In this document: piece after piece, positions 47,150 through 58,695 of the stretch | Position numbering within the stretch: position 1 is the stretch's first letter | Layout of the letters: every line of letters begins with the position of its first letter | NCBI GenBank assembly: GCA_037903475.1 | Contig: JBAJFG010000211.1 | Span: forward strand, 124,001-188,000 | Source: Ancylostoma caninum | Lineage: Eukaryota; Nematoda; Chromadorea; Rhabditida; Ancylostomatidae | Length of the DNA: 64,000 nt | Direction: 5' to 3' | The notes under the pieces: generated by a model | What the model was told of the DNA's origin: nothing | Seen by the model: the letters and a program-made list of their open reading frames with translations, nothing else | Databases searched by the model: none | Position numbers and translations under genes: made by a program

Positions 47150-49785
47150 CGCTCAGTAAGCGGTCTTTTGAACGCTATTTACGCATCTGTATGCAGGATT
47201 TCATGTCGAACTCACTTATTTCCATTAAAATACCTAGAAGACTGAAAACAGGTGTGTCAGCAAGCATCATGTCGTCTAATGCTATTAAAGGTCACGTGTA
47301 CTGCGAGCAGTTTAATCTGGAGCAAGAAATGAGACAAATTGAACACACCGTCTTAATTACCCACTTTCGTTTATGGGCTCGAGACTTGGGAAAAGGGGTT
47401 CAGTTTCGCACAGCTCTATAGTTTCTCTTAGCCGTATATGGCATCTATTAGGCTGATTAAAAAGGAGTATAATAAACTTTATTTCAGCTGTAAGGTGCTT
47501 TCACAAGGAAGTGAAGAATTTCAGGATTATGAAAATCACGAGAAACAACACAATAACATTGAAGAAATAGATGTTTACATAACAAACTCTACACCATGTT
47601 GTTTTTGAGATTCTAACGTGAGCTGAAAGACCCGCTGGGAATGTTCGTATCAATCGCATCGTGTCCTCAAAATTACTCAAAAATCATTTCAAAAAATCTT
47701 TCATAGCGGTGTTCAGTTTTTTTCTACAGTTTACAGTTTATTACGGTATCAATTCTTGATGGGATTGCCGCATCATGGCCTAATCATATCTCAACTTGTT
47801 ATGCTCCACAAGTCTTGACCAATCTTCTTTGATAGCTCATCACGCCATCGAGTGCAAGAATGACCTCATCTTCTCTGGTTCGCATGTTTGTATGGTATCG
47901 AATTGTTAGTATAGGTTCACTAAAAATGTATAGGTTCACCAAAAAGTAAAACGCTTGCATTCGTGGCGTTAGAGCTAATGAGTGGGAACAACATAGAACT
48001 AGCATTTTAGCAAAAACATGTACACATGAACATACGACTTATGCTTCTTACATACATGATATCTTTAAAATTACGTTACATGTTGTGGCCATCTCACATC
48101 GGAACACAACCTGCTATGACTGTTTCTTCGTGAGATTCTGGATTGCATGTAACAAGTCCACAAGAAAATTTCCTTCGCGTCCGGGACCACCCTGGTAATG
48201 GAACAGTTATGAACAAGTCTAATGAAAGAGGTGAAAAAAATGAAAAATCATCCAAGTCCGAAAGAAGACGCTTGATGAACTTCGCTGAAACTTACTACTG
48301 CTGTTTGGCCTCCGAGCGTAACATTCTGTCCAACATCAATTCCTCTGTGTTTGTCAAAACTGAACGCACCAGATCCGCCATATTCAGATCCATTCACAAT
48401 GCCAATATCTTCTTCTTAAGTGATTCAAGTCAAAGGAGGTGAATGAAGCATTGCGGATACAACATAACATAACAACAATATGACAAATTTAGTAGCTCCT
48501 GCGTCCTACTGTGAGCATTAATGTCTGTTTCAAACGCAGAAATAGTTGCATTTTTGTGCGTATTGCCGGTTTTTTCTCCTCACTCTCTCCAACTCTCCTT
48601 ATATGCAGCGTTTATCGAACTGTCTTCCCGAGAAGTGAAGGAACATAGGAACGTAGTGGGTGGTAAAAGAAGGAACGAATCTACACTTCTCGATCATATT
48701 TAGAGTTTTGCCCTCGCCGAGTCTAATAGTATGCAGTTACATTCCATATAATCATTACTGAGAAATTACCTTGTCCCAGGTAGGAAAGATCGCTCTCTCC
48801 TTATCTTTTTCGTTTCTGTAGTAATCTGATATTTCTCGCTGTTTCATCAACAGAACACCCCAGCTTTTTTTCTATGGAATAACACTCCACCATTGCAGGT
48901 GTTCACCTGGGGATTTTCCTAATGCTATTTCTGATAAAAAAAGATGTCACTTTCTGAATATCTTGGGCCTTGCTGTTTCTGCTGTTTACTGTTCACATCA
49001 CATCACATCCTTCTCTTGAACTAAAAAAATTCTGAGGTATTGGTCAGGTAAAAAAAGTCCTGTGGTCACAAATTCTATGACATATTCCTTATCAACATAA
49101 AAAAACAGTGCGTAATTACGCTGTTTAAAGATCTTGTTTTTGAATTCAACATAGTCGAGTTCGTTATGTTCATTCTTCATACATATAGTTTTGGCACCTA
49201 ATTCCTAGTGTCATCATTTTTTTTACAAGTTAATATAGTAGGGGTGTTGAAAATGGCTCTTTCTAGAGTCTTTTCGAGCTTTGAACACCCTGAAAACTAG
49301 CGGCGTGGGGATGGTGTGAATGCAAAACCGACGAACAGTGTCGTATTCCTTATGAATATCAAGACGTTCATAATTCTCGCTGGGAGATGAGAAGAAGTGA
49401 TAATTGCAGTCCTTCTTTCGACAGATTTTCTAGAAGAAGATGTTTACAACTCACTTTCAACGTTAAATGTGCCATTGCCTGCAACCAGCTTCAAATTTCG
49501 CTTCCCGCCAAATCCGAACAAGTTGAATCCTTTGTTGGATATAATTTCCAGCTGCAAATACATATATAGAAATAACATGTTTATTTTGCGTGTTATAATG
49601 TCTCACGGGGCTGTTGTTATCCTGGTCTATGCTTATTAGCAGATTATTTTTTTCCTTCCTGAAAATAGCGTCCCACCTCAAAATCATTACCGAGGGTTTC
49701 ACTTGTAAAGAATATTCAGTCGCTCTGATCACTGTGGTATACGTGCTCTTGGACAAAGTGCCTGGAAACTTGTTTTCAAGCCCGA
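47150..49785. other. No gene recognised
   Basis: Between the two receptor genes. Short overlapping frames only; nothing with a motif. Upstream exons of the 46,822 gene would be expected here but I could not place them. Confidence 0.35.
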
Positions 49786-49789
49786 AAAT

Positions 49790-50164
49790 TTGAGGCAACT
49801 TGAGTGCGGAAACAGGGAGGAATTGCGGGGTTTCTGCTCCGTGCATTCACCTGGTGAGCACTCTTCTTTCGCCTCTGTTAGGTACTGTTCGATGAAGAAC
49901 TCTTACGGGCACTACGATTCCTCTCAAGGGGTGCGCACTTCGTTCAGCCGCCTTCGCTTCGCGCACGGCTCTATCTACAAGCTCCCCAAGAACGGGCTAG
50001 AAAACGGGCTTTTGGTAGTTTTGCATGGACGCAATTTTACCAACTGTGATCAGGAACGCCTGAACGTCTTTTGTGTTGAAAAATCTCCAAAGGTAAATGG
50101 TGAAACGGAGCCCATGACAGGTGCTATCTCTACTTGGAAGCTGGGACACACATTCTGCCACTAG
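49790..50164 (+). CDS. Unassigned open frame, possible exon
   Basis: The frame is open for about 124 codons but starts on TTG, so an exon rather than a full gene. The protein-like part is from residue 50: SFSRLRFAHGSIYKLPKNGL followed by ENGLLVVLHGRNFTNCDQE and a Cys/Lys-containing end; stop at 50,162. The segment 49,900-50,020 is richer in G+C than its surroundings. A CTGTTAG acceptor at 49,884 could mark the exon start. Not recognised; it could equally be a decayed transposon segment. Confidence 0.22.
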   Translation: MRQLECGNREELRGFCSVHSPGEHSSFASVRYCSMKNSYGHYDSSQGVRTSFSRLRFAHGSIYKLPKNGLENGLLVVLHGRNFTNCDQERLNVFCVEKSPKVNGETEPMTGAISTWKLGHTFCH

Positions 50165-50251
50165 CCTGTTAATTTTGATTTTTAAAAGAAGTGTTTAGAG
50201 GCTGACATCATTCCACCTGCTTTTTCAATTCGATTAGCTACGATGCACTAA

Positions 50252-50715
50252 CTAGGAAGGCATACTAGGGGAGGGGTCCGACAACTCGCAATGAAAAAAA
50301 GCATTATCAGATGCAGTTTTTGATGCTGATCTCAAATCCGTTTTCCTTATCTGCTTTAGAGTTCTTTGTGCAGGGCTACGCGACATGATTTCGGCTTGTC
50401 TAGATCGGCCAAATCTGATATTCGAGTCATATTCTGCCAAAAATATAAGCAAAAACTATTTCGAACATGTCAACTAATTGAAATTACTTAATTTCTTAGA
50501 TCCAGATAAGTTCCCATGATCTTTTAGAAGAACATATTCATGAAGCCAAATTTTGGCAGTCTTGCGCAAGCTAGAACAATGCCATGTAACTTATCAGAGA
50601 GAACTCCGCAGCAGATAAGAACAACGGGTTTGAGATCAGCATCTGAAACTGCACTTGATAGTACACCTTTCGTTACGAGTTGTCGGACCCCCTTAGTATC
50701 TGGTAAGTCGCACAT
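50252..50715. mobile_element. Long inverted-repeat element, about 190-bp arms
   Basis: The left arm (50,265-50,450) and right arm (50,530-50,705) are reverse complements with moderate divergence; shared words are GGTCCGACAACTCG (50,275) against CGAGTTGTCGGACCC (50,679) and GATGCTGATCTCAAA against TTTGAGATCAGCATC. Both arms still encode a similar peptide (QIRKTDLRSASKTA on the minus, QIRTTGLRSASETA on the plus), which could be chance carried along by DNA similarity. Loop about 80 bp. Confidence 0.7.
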
Positions 50716-50719
50716 TGAA

Positions 50720-52135
50720 AACTTGCCTGAGGGTACAAGCTAAGTCATCTTGTTAATTTCCTTGCAATACGATTGTGGAGATATATGGTTTTGGGATACT
50801 GTCATCCTAGGCGCTTAGGGAAATCACTGGTAGGGATGAGAAGCCAACCAGTAAAGTTAGATAACAACAGCGCTTGTTGAACAGAACCGGGGTATGCATT
50901 GGCCCTTTTAAGGGTAAACATGATTTAGAGAAGAGTTTCTGAACGAGGAGCGAAAAAGGTGCTTTTGTTCTGAAGTGAAGAAACTTGGAAAATGCTCACA
51001 AAACAAAAAGAGTTCCTCAACTCACATTTCCATCGCTGTTCTTTTTCAAACCAATGTTTCCGAATGGTATCGGGATGTTGAATTGGGCTGGAACGATATG
51101 TCCAAGGTTTGAATTAAATAGTCATTCTAACCTGCTTCATGAAAATTTTCTGAAGAATTCAGGTTACTCCGAGTGCTACTATGGATTATGGATTCATAGT
51201 GATGATGAGCACTACGATAGCTAATGGCATATGGGAAAAAGGGCAAAAAGAGGATCAATATCGTACCATGGACCAGGATGAACACCGCAAGGCTGTACGC
51301 GCAACATCGCATCGTCATGGAACTGGATACGACGCTGAGGCGTCAAAGGACATAGCGATTACGTATGTGTTCGCTGAGAACGCTGCCATCAACAAGCTGT
51401 CAAAGTCCTGTGTTGACGTCCATCAAGGCCGCTATCATATTTTCCTTAACATCTTAGTTTTATCCAAGCATCAGCCATTGGAGGAAGAATTTCTCGAAGC
51501 CAAATATCCATTTTTGACACTTGCTATATTATTCCTTTCGATGTTGTTGAAAGCAGTTGGAAATTCTTCTATTCTCGGCTCAGTGTAGATTATCAAATTG
51601 TGGTTATTGATGAATTAAGATGGAGGATTGTTATAATCTATATGGAATTTGAGATTGATCAGGTATATATGTAAGCACCAATGATGCGATGCTTCAGAAG
51701 TTCAAGAGCTGTGAAGCACAAAGTAATAAAATTTAGCACGTTATATCAGTCAAGAACAACAGCAGTCGAATATCATCAATGCTCTCCAGCAATAAATCAC
51801 ATACTTTGGGGGAAGACATCTGTACCAAGAGCATTTGTACTATTTTCAAATGATAGACTGTGCTTTGGTTGTTGTACTAAACATGTATTTCCCGTCTGCT
51901 GGGCACAATTATAGGCAGACGTTCTGCTCCGCCCATCAACATTGCTCTTACTGCGAGTTCTCTGTAGCATGGGTGGGTGCATGTATGTAACGGCATTGTA
52001 TAGTTAGCAACCGCGATACCTGTACCATTGTGGATTATGACACTTTCCTCTGATGCTCACTGGCGACACATTTGGCGAGGTTTCTTCTGTCAAGCTCGTA
52101 GACGCGCTTGTCCACTACCTAGGCAAACGAAGCCA
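50720..52135. other. No gene recognised
   Basis: A 135-codon plus frame at 51,181-51,588 has no motif. Nothing else supported. Confidence 0.4.
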
Positions 52136-52138
52136 GTC

Positions 52139-52600
52139 AAATGTATTGCCAAATAAAGAAGTCCCGACGAATGTACTGAAAACAAATCTCTCCAATTGCA
52201 TCGCCACACGAACCTTGCCAGTTGTATCATCAAACGAAAGGGTTATCAACCGCGCAAAAACCTCGATATCATCAGGAATCGTGCCATGATACCATCTCCG
52301 GAGTCCGCTGCCTTACCAGCTGAGCTATCCGGATCGACACCGCCGATGGTTACGCCTCCAACTAAGAATGAAATGAACGCCTTATCAGAACACTCGTAAA
52401 ATGTATCGTCATGCAAACCTTGCCCTTTGTATCGCCAAGCAAACCTCGTCAACTGTATCGTCAACAGATTCTCTTGCCTATTGTATTGCTAAACAGACTC
52501 TTCACTCATTCTCCCATAAAATGTATTGCCAAGCAAAATTTTGTCCTTAAAAATGTATTAACAAACACACTCGCTTGCCAAATGTGTTGCCACCTAACAT
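52139..52600 (+). repeat. Degenerate ~25-40 bp tandem array (ATGTATTGCCAAGCAAA)
   Basis: Variants of TGTATYGCCAAGCAAACC recur at about 52,142, 52,170, 52,195, 52,223, 52,399, 52,427, 52,452, 52,479, 52,519, 52,551 and 52,578, often followed by CTTGCC. Spacing is uneven and units are diverged, so the array is old. A tRNA-like module splits it between about 52,255 and 52,390. Confidence 0.6.
52272..52350 (-). repeat. tRNA-like module inside the array
   Basis: The minus strand reads TCCGGATAGCTCAGCTGGTA (A box), then AAGGCAGCGGACTCCGGAG, like the anticodon arm of an arginine (CCG) tRNA, and a weak B-box-like GGCACGATTCC. Acceptor stem absent. It interrupts the repeat array, so it arrived later. 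Confidence 0.55.
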
Positions 52601-52833
52601 CAAAGTCATTTGTTATTCCCATTGTTCAGAAATATCACAACGAAATTGTTTCTCCTTCCAACTCGGCGTTCCTTTGTTTCATGAAAAATGTATGTGAGCT
52701 GTTTAAATATGCATATTAGTCCTCTACTAAATTTGTCGTTTAAAAACGCTGTTGAGAAAATCTTAGCCTTTTTTCAAGATGATTTGCAGTGAATATTCTG
52801 ATCCACTAAGAATTCGCCAGCATTCCTTCAAGA

Positions 52834-55800
52834 ATGGGCAACCTGCTGTTTAGTAACACGATTACGCAGCCGGTAATGATGGATATCGGCATTCTCGATA
52901 GCCTGGTATGATCTCTATTCATTTTAATGGCAACTTCTGCTACTGAGGCATATGAAAGAAGTCAGTGTGATCCTGGTACAGATCACATTTACAAGGGACT
53001 CCAAACGACCGTGTGCAAGGAGCGGGACCGCGCCGCGGCGTGGCAGTCGAGCTCTCTGCTGCAGCAGAAGCAGACAACCAGAGCCAGCATGCAGAGAGTG
53101 CCTTGTATCATTGTCCGGGAGAGCCGCTCTGCGGTCACGCCCCTTGCACACGGCCGTTTGGAGTTCCCAGTACAGTGTCGGCCTATCATTTTTGCATCAC
53201 AGAAACCGCTCTCCTCGTCTGTCGCGCCGCACCACCTACTCGATTCGAAAGACCAGCTGTGCGTTGTTGTTGTCTATCTTTGCCAATAATGATGTTTGCC
53301 CATGATTCCATTAGTTTTTCTTGCTTTTTTGTGTCTATCTTCACTCGAGAAGTGATGGAAAACATGCCCATAACGCCTTTGTCAGCAAAAGACAAACAGA
53401 TGGACCAGGTACCGCTAGTAGGGTATGTATGAAGGATATTTTCTGGACGGAGCTTCAAAGGCAGCACCCGCTCACATCATCGTTTTCGAGATTTTGCTTG
53501 ATTTTGGGATTTTGAAGGACCTGCAACTCATATCCAACAGTGTAATAGTGCAAAACATACGAGAAATCCACGAAAACTTGGTGCTGTTTCCCGTGCGACT
53601 AAGCGCGCTTCGTTTGACACTCATGGGTCCCGCCACGCAAAGGTCACACACGCTTGAACCGAGTGACCGCAGCCTGTGTGCGCTGACGCATGCAAGGCTG
53701 CTGTGTTCGCGATGTTCGCGACTTCGATTCGGATTCCCGTTGCAGGTAAGCCACGATTCCTTGAGCTTTTGTGACTTTTGAGATTACACTAATTTGCACA
53801 CATATGAAATTGGTGAAATGGTTTTGCTGTAAATCACTGTCATCCGCAGAGTACAGCTAGGGTGTGCTTAGTGTGTTCTTATGTATTTTTCGATTTGGCG
53901 CTTTCCAAATCTTGTTGCATGGGTCCGAGTCGATGCACAATAATTGTCAATCTCATTAGGGAATTCTTGGTTTCTCCCGTATTTGCAATAATAGCGATTC
54001 ACTAGAGTACTTTTTACTCTGTCGCACACTCCATATACTCCACCTCAGAAAGTAGAGTTCCAATGTGTGTTTTCCTAATCTGTTCCTTTCAGCTCGATGT
54101 ATTCATACTGGTATTTCTTCTCGTAACATGTTTCTGCTTGATAAAGACAAGACACACAGCGCCAACGCTCACCGCGATGTCTTTTGCGTTTGCTGTTATA
54201 GTGTTCATCATTCTGTTCTGCGACATAGGCTATAATTTTATTTTGTTAATATTCGCTACATATCCCAAGCGATGAGTTGTAATTATATTTAGCGAAATAA
54301 CTTCGAGTGTTTGTAACCTGTTCCTCAACCATTTTTCTTTTATTAGCTCAAGTAATATTTAACAGTTTCTTAAATAGCTCCGGGAAACTGGAGCTAAAAA
54401 GTTGTGAACCTGAGGTGATAAGGATGATCATCAAAAGCATTTTCAGATTTTTTGAAAATGCCAGGATATTTTCATGTGAGGAACTGTTCACGGTTTCTAT
54501 TATGTTGACAGCTGTAAAAATCTACCAAAGATTTGCGTTAATTCTTCTTAATGCATTTGTTTCCTTCAACCGTGTATGTGCTATCCTTATGCCAGTGAAG
54601 TACGCAAGATTATTTAATATGAAGAACACAACAACTTCACTTGTACTCATTTTCCAACTTTGTTGTCCTGTTTTTATTTTTCATGCGTTTCAACTATGTG
54701 AGTGACAATACAGTACTTTGTTATTTCACCCAAAAATATTGGGATGAGTCATAAATTCCGGCACTTTTGGCCCATTTTGCTGAAATGTTACGACTAGCTC
54801 CTTTAAAGGAAATAGTGTAATACTAACCAATAGTGACTCTCTGCTGACGATGAGCGGTATCAGGAATGCTTACCCATATGAATTTCTGCAAATCTCTCAT
54901 GCAAATATAGGTGTGGGTTTCTCCACTACTTTAACTTGTCCCGTGTCCACTAGGCGAGGACCATGTTGCAAGCAATTAATCACGAGTGGCAGTTTGTCCT
55001 ACTGTAAAGCATGAAACTTTTCAAAATAAACCTGAACTTATGACTCGCGAGTTGTCGCTTTGAATTCTAACCTTTTTAGATAGTTGCCTTAATTTCTTTG
55101 ACCCACACATGTCTTCATGGTCCTACAAAGATAATACTTGCCGTGACATCTTTATTTTGGTGGAATATGTGCTCTTCGGCACAGTGCATTCCTTCTCTGT
55201 ATTAGTCGACATTTTTGTAACTGCTTACCTTTATAAGCAAATTAAGGTGAGATACAAGTTCTGTGGAAGCAATTCGTGGAAAAGCTCACTTTTTTTCAGA
55301 AACGCAGAACTACACGAGACATGATAGATTTCGGATTCATGGTGCAGGTAGGCTGTCGGGACTATGTAATGCTTTTAATTAAGAAGTCTTGAATTTTACT
55401 GAAATTGGCCCGTGTTGTTCGCAAAATGCTACTTAGACAAAATTCTTATTTTTTGGGTAGATCGAGGGCAACTATAATACATCTAGAGCACAAAGACATC
55501 TACAGTGGACGGCAATGGCGGTGGATCATTCGCGGCCTTGAGAAGGACGCAGCGCGACCGCGCCTTGCGCGCCTGGATCGGTGTCGTAGCCGCCAGAATG
55601 CTATTTCTAGGGTCTTTTCTTCCCGATTCGCTCGAAAATCCCTAAAATTGGGTGGAAAAGCTGCTAGAAATTGCATAACAGCAGCATAATACATAGGTTA
55701 CGGCGCGCGTTGTTGCTGTGGTACAACCAGAGACTTCTACATTTCATACATAGTGAGAGAACATAATGAGAGAAGTATCTGAAATTATTATCTGAAAATT

Positions 55801-58695
55801 ATTAATTATAAATTACCCTCATAATCCCCTCGTTGCATGAATACTGTATTTATTGCTCATGATTGCCAGTTTTTGCTACGACAGTCCTCAGCAATTTTAT
55901 TTCGTATTATAAGAGACTATATATCGTTGCAATTAGTTTTGCTCAAAATGACTGCCACTCACTTCGATGCGCTTCTTTAATCGTTTTGGGAAGTTGTCCA
56001 CTGCGCAGGCGAAGATGTCCATGGGAAGATTATTCCAAGCCCTCGTCAAATCCCTTTTCAACGCTTAAACTGTCGATTAGAGCTTCACACGAGCAATTAA
56101 CTCCAGTGTTCTCTAGATAGGATAGTCCAATGGGTCGCCAGGTCGTTGAGAACTTATGTCCACCGAGAAGTCCGGAAAGTTTCTCGCAATCCATCCGTGG
56201 GTTTCTACAGACTTATGAGATGGGGGTCATCCTTCCTCTCATCTCATATGTCTCATATGTCATGTGGGACTGTACTAATTTTGCAGAGAATTTAACCGCA
56301 CTACGTCTGCAGCAGCCCTAGGAGTGCTGAGACAATGGATGCCTATGTACTCTGTTAGGCTTAAACCAAAGGCTTCTAAGGGGTACAATTTTTTAGCACT
56401 AAAGCCTGCGGTAAAGCGTCCCGTTGGGCCCTGGATGTCGGAGCATTGCGCATTTCTGGTAATTCCTGGGTTCGATGCCTGCCCAAGGAAATCTCTTTTG
56501 CAAAATGTACCATTTGACGAAAGAAGTCATCGCCATGGCGAACTCGTTAACAATTCGACCACTTACAAGCGTTTTCTTTTCAATGTTGTATCGCATTTCG
56601 CATTTGAGGTCCGTTCCTAGTCGTAATATTCGAGGCTTTGCCCACATAATGACTTTTCATCAAAGCAAAAGTTTTGCAAAAATATTTCGTTGGGTAGGCA
56701 TTAAACCTGGGGGTCACTAAATGCGCCATTCTCCCACGTTGAGGGCCCTACTGAACTCTATGTCGCAGCTAATAGTACTGTTGTTTAGAGAGAGTTTTTT
56801 TGCACATAATTTTAAACCAGTAACCTGGCAGTGTCGGCAATGTCTCGCAGAATGAAGTCTATCGGTCTTAGAACAAATTAGGTCATTTACAGCAGATTCA
56901 ATTCAGATATTCTTGAAATTATTTAATGCTTGACCTCTGGTTTACATCTGCAAAGCTTGCCCACTGATAAATGGCAATTTATCAGAGGCTTTCTGAAGAA
57001 GTTTCTTTCAGCCTAACTTTCTCAGTGTCTCCTTTGTTTGAAAGACAGTGGTTATATTGATGGTTTAATAACTTTGGTTTCAGATGGTTGAACATAATAC
57101 GATCTAGTCGTCATCTCAGGTTTGACTCGTGAACTAGGTCCTGGCTCTCAAGCAAACTAGAAGGATGGCAGGTTGTTCAGAACAGAATGGGATTCAACGT
57201 TCACGGTAGCTACTGAGTAAACGTGTTCGAGTATTTGCTGTCCCCGAGCACCTAAGTAGCTGCGATTCTTGGGCTGCCTGCTTAATTCGCCTGCCACGAA
57301 TGGAAAATTTGCCTACCAAGGAATAATATGGACAATTTATTAGCAATAAATTTTCAGATTCCATGAAAACCAGCGCCGGGGATAAGAATTGCTAGCTAGG
57401 CGGAGGACGTGAAAAAATAGTGATAACTCCGCCACTACGTGGATCCAAGTGGAATAATAGAGTCACCAATAATATCATTTTTAATAACAAAAATGAGTAA
57501 TGAACACGAAAAATAATGAAATAAGAAATAAGTAAAAAAAATAAGTAAATATGAAATCAAGAAAATTGTCCCCACCTCCTCTTACCCCAGCCCACATATG
57601 CATCTGCCACTGATGGAAACACGTGGCAAAGTTTCTATCTTGGCTGTCTTGAAGAAAACTTCAACGAAGTCAGTAACATAAGAACTAGTGTGTTTTATGA
57701 ATTATTATTTAGACTCTCGTACTATCCTTCTCTGGTGCATTCGTGACATTATATGCTCACATTATCGCTATTCATAATTTTGAAAGGCCATGGATTGAGC
57801 ATCTGCCAAAATTTAATGACTTGCTCCTAGCCCTGATTTATACGTAAGTCTTCTTCCAAACGATCCTCCGCAGATGGATGATCACTATGGTTTCTCTTGT
57901 ATACAGTAAGAAATTCATTTACAAAATTTTAGAGCAAGCATTGCACTCTTCAATAAACGGGTTCGCAGCGAACTCATGCCTATACTCTGCTGCTGCAGAA
58001 AAGTGAAAAGAGAGAAGATTATGCATATAGGCGCAACCTTGTTTTCCAGTAAGTTTCTCTTTCGTTGGATGGGTAACAGAAGATTTTCTCCAATCCACAG
58101 GGATCGGTATTTCATGCACTATAAGGACAGGCAATGCATATATGTACATCCTACTCACATGGGTAGAATATGTGCGTGTTCCGAACGATATTTCCTAAGT
58201 AACTATTTTTTGAATTCTCTTTGTCATTAATTTGGTACAAAATTACTGGGTGCTTCCCGTGTGCAAGAATTTGGCAAATATCCTACGACGATTTTGTGAC
58301 GGCAGAGCTCGTCTCTAAACCATCCAAGCATTTTCTACGATTTAAGGAGCTTTTGGGAGCCAAATGATAGTTAATTAGGAGATGTAGGCTTCTCGGTAGC
58401 CAAACATTCTCTTTCTTCTTTTTGTTCTGGAAGGAACTTTCTTTAAATCAAAATCTGATTGCTTTCGTCTCTCCTACTTTGTATCCAAACTTACATGAGA
58501 GTCGAAGTTGAAGTGCATCCATTTTTTCTCTGCTGGAAACACTCTAAATTACACACGTACCAAAGAACATCCTTGCACGAAAAAAAAAACGTAGACAGAA
58601 CATAAAAAAAGACTTTTTTGCGGGGTTGTTCAGTCTCATCAAGCAATAAGAAATTATATACTCCTTCAGCTCGATCATCTGGTCGTGGAACGTGA
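52834..58695 (+). CDS. Serpentine chemoreceptor, srx-like, gene 2 (8 exons, 329 residues; intron 2 donor AT)
   Basis: Paralogue of gene 1. Exons: 52,834-52,905; 54,093-54,271; 54,447-54,697; 55,080-55,246; 55,300-55,347; 57,713-57,843; 57,933-58,048; 58,670-58,695. Phases all match gene 1 and exons 2-6 have equal lengths. Exon 4 is identical at 37 of 56 residues. TM3 ends VSFNRVCAILMPVKYARLF; the loop has CLNFFDP and DNTC; the tail has FNKRVRSEL. The start ATG at 52,834 gives a 24-residue N terminus (MGNLLFSNTIT...) before the MDIG(I/V) stretch shared with gene 1. The oddity is intron 2: where gene 1 has CA|GTAAGT, gene 2 has CG|ATGAGT, and reading on gives an immediate stop (54,273). So it is either a recent pseudogene, uses a rare non-GT donor, or the base is an error. 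Every other splice site fits consensus and every other frame is intact. Confidence 0.8.
52990..53175. mobile_element. GC-rich MITE in intron 1 of receptor gene 2
   Basis: GGACTCCAAACGACCGTGTG at 52,998 faces CACACGGCCGTTTGGAGTTC at 53,146; the arms match with one mismatch over 22 bp and then loosely inward (GAGCGGGACCGC against GCGGTCACGCCCC). The interior contains CTGCTGCAGCAG. The open frames on both strands over 52,924-53,300 are by-products. Confidence 0.7.
53590..53770. other. GC-rich segment with a word shared with the 31.5-kb palindrome
   Basis: TTGCAGGTAAGCCACGATTCC at 53,742 resembles CTGCAGGTAAGCCATCATTG of the palindrome arm, preceded in both by TTCGCG-type sequence. It may be a distant relative or fragment. 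Lies in intron 1 of receptor gene 2. Confidence 0.3.
55540..55690. other. CG-rich island in intron 5 of receptor gene 2
   Basis: A CG-rich run (CGCGACCGCGCCTTGCGCGC) in otherwise A+T-rich DNA, followed by a tract with TCGAAAATCC and GGGTGGAAAAGC. Frames are open on both strands, as expected of such composition. Probably a repeat fragment; no partner was found in the window. Confidence 0.35.
56395..56490 (+). repeat. Possible decayed tRNA-like (SINE-type) module
   Basis: AAGCCTGCGGTAAAGCGTCC could be a worn A box and GGGTTCGATGCC, about 70 bp later, a worn B box. Weaker than the other modules. It lies in intron 5 of receptor gene 2. Confidence 0.35.
57375..57612. mobile_element. Partial hAT-type MITE in intron 5 of receptor gene 2
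   Basis: The right end reads CATCTGCCACTG (57,601-57,612), close to the hAT end at 43,140, preceded by C-rich CCCCACCTCCTCTTACCCC and by a very A+T-rich core, the same layout as the 42,862 element. The left end is unclear. Confidence 0.5.

Noticed and set aside
51181..51588. 135-codon plus frame with a hydrophobic end
   Set aside because: No family signature and no ATG or splice context better than chance.
52924..53467. Five overlapping 65-140 codon frames
   Set aside because: GC-rich MITE inside receptor intron 1 creates long frames in all phases; none has a family motif.
53590..53770. Second copy of the 31.5-kb palindrome arm
   Set aside because: Only about 20 bp around GCAGGTAAGCCA match clearly; the rest is too different to call.
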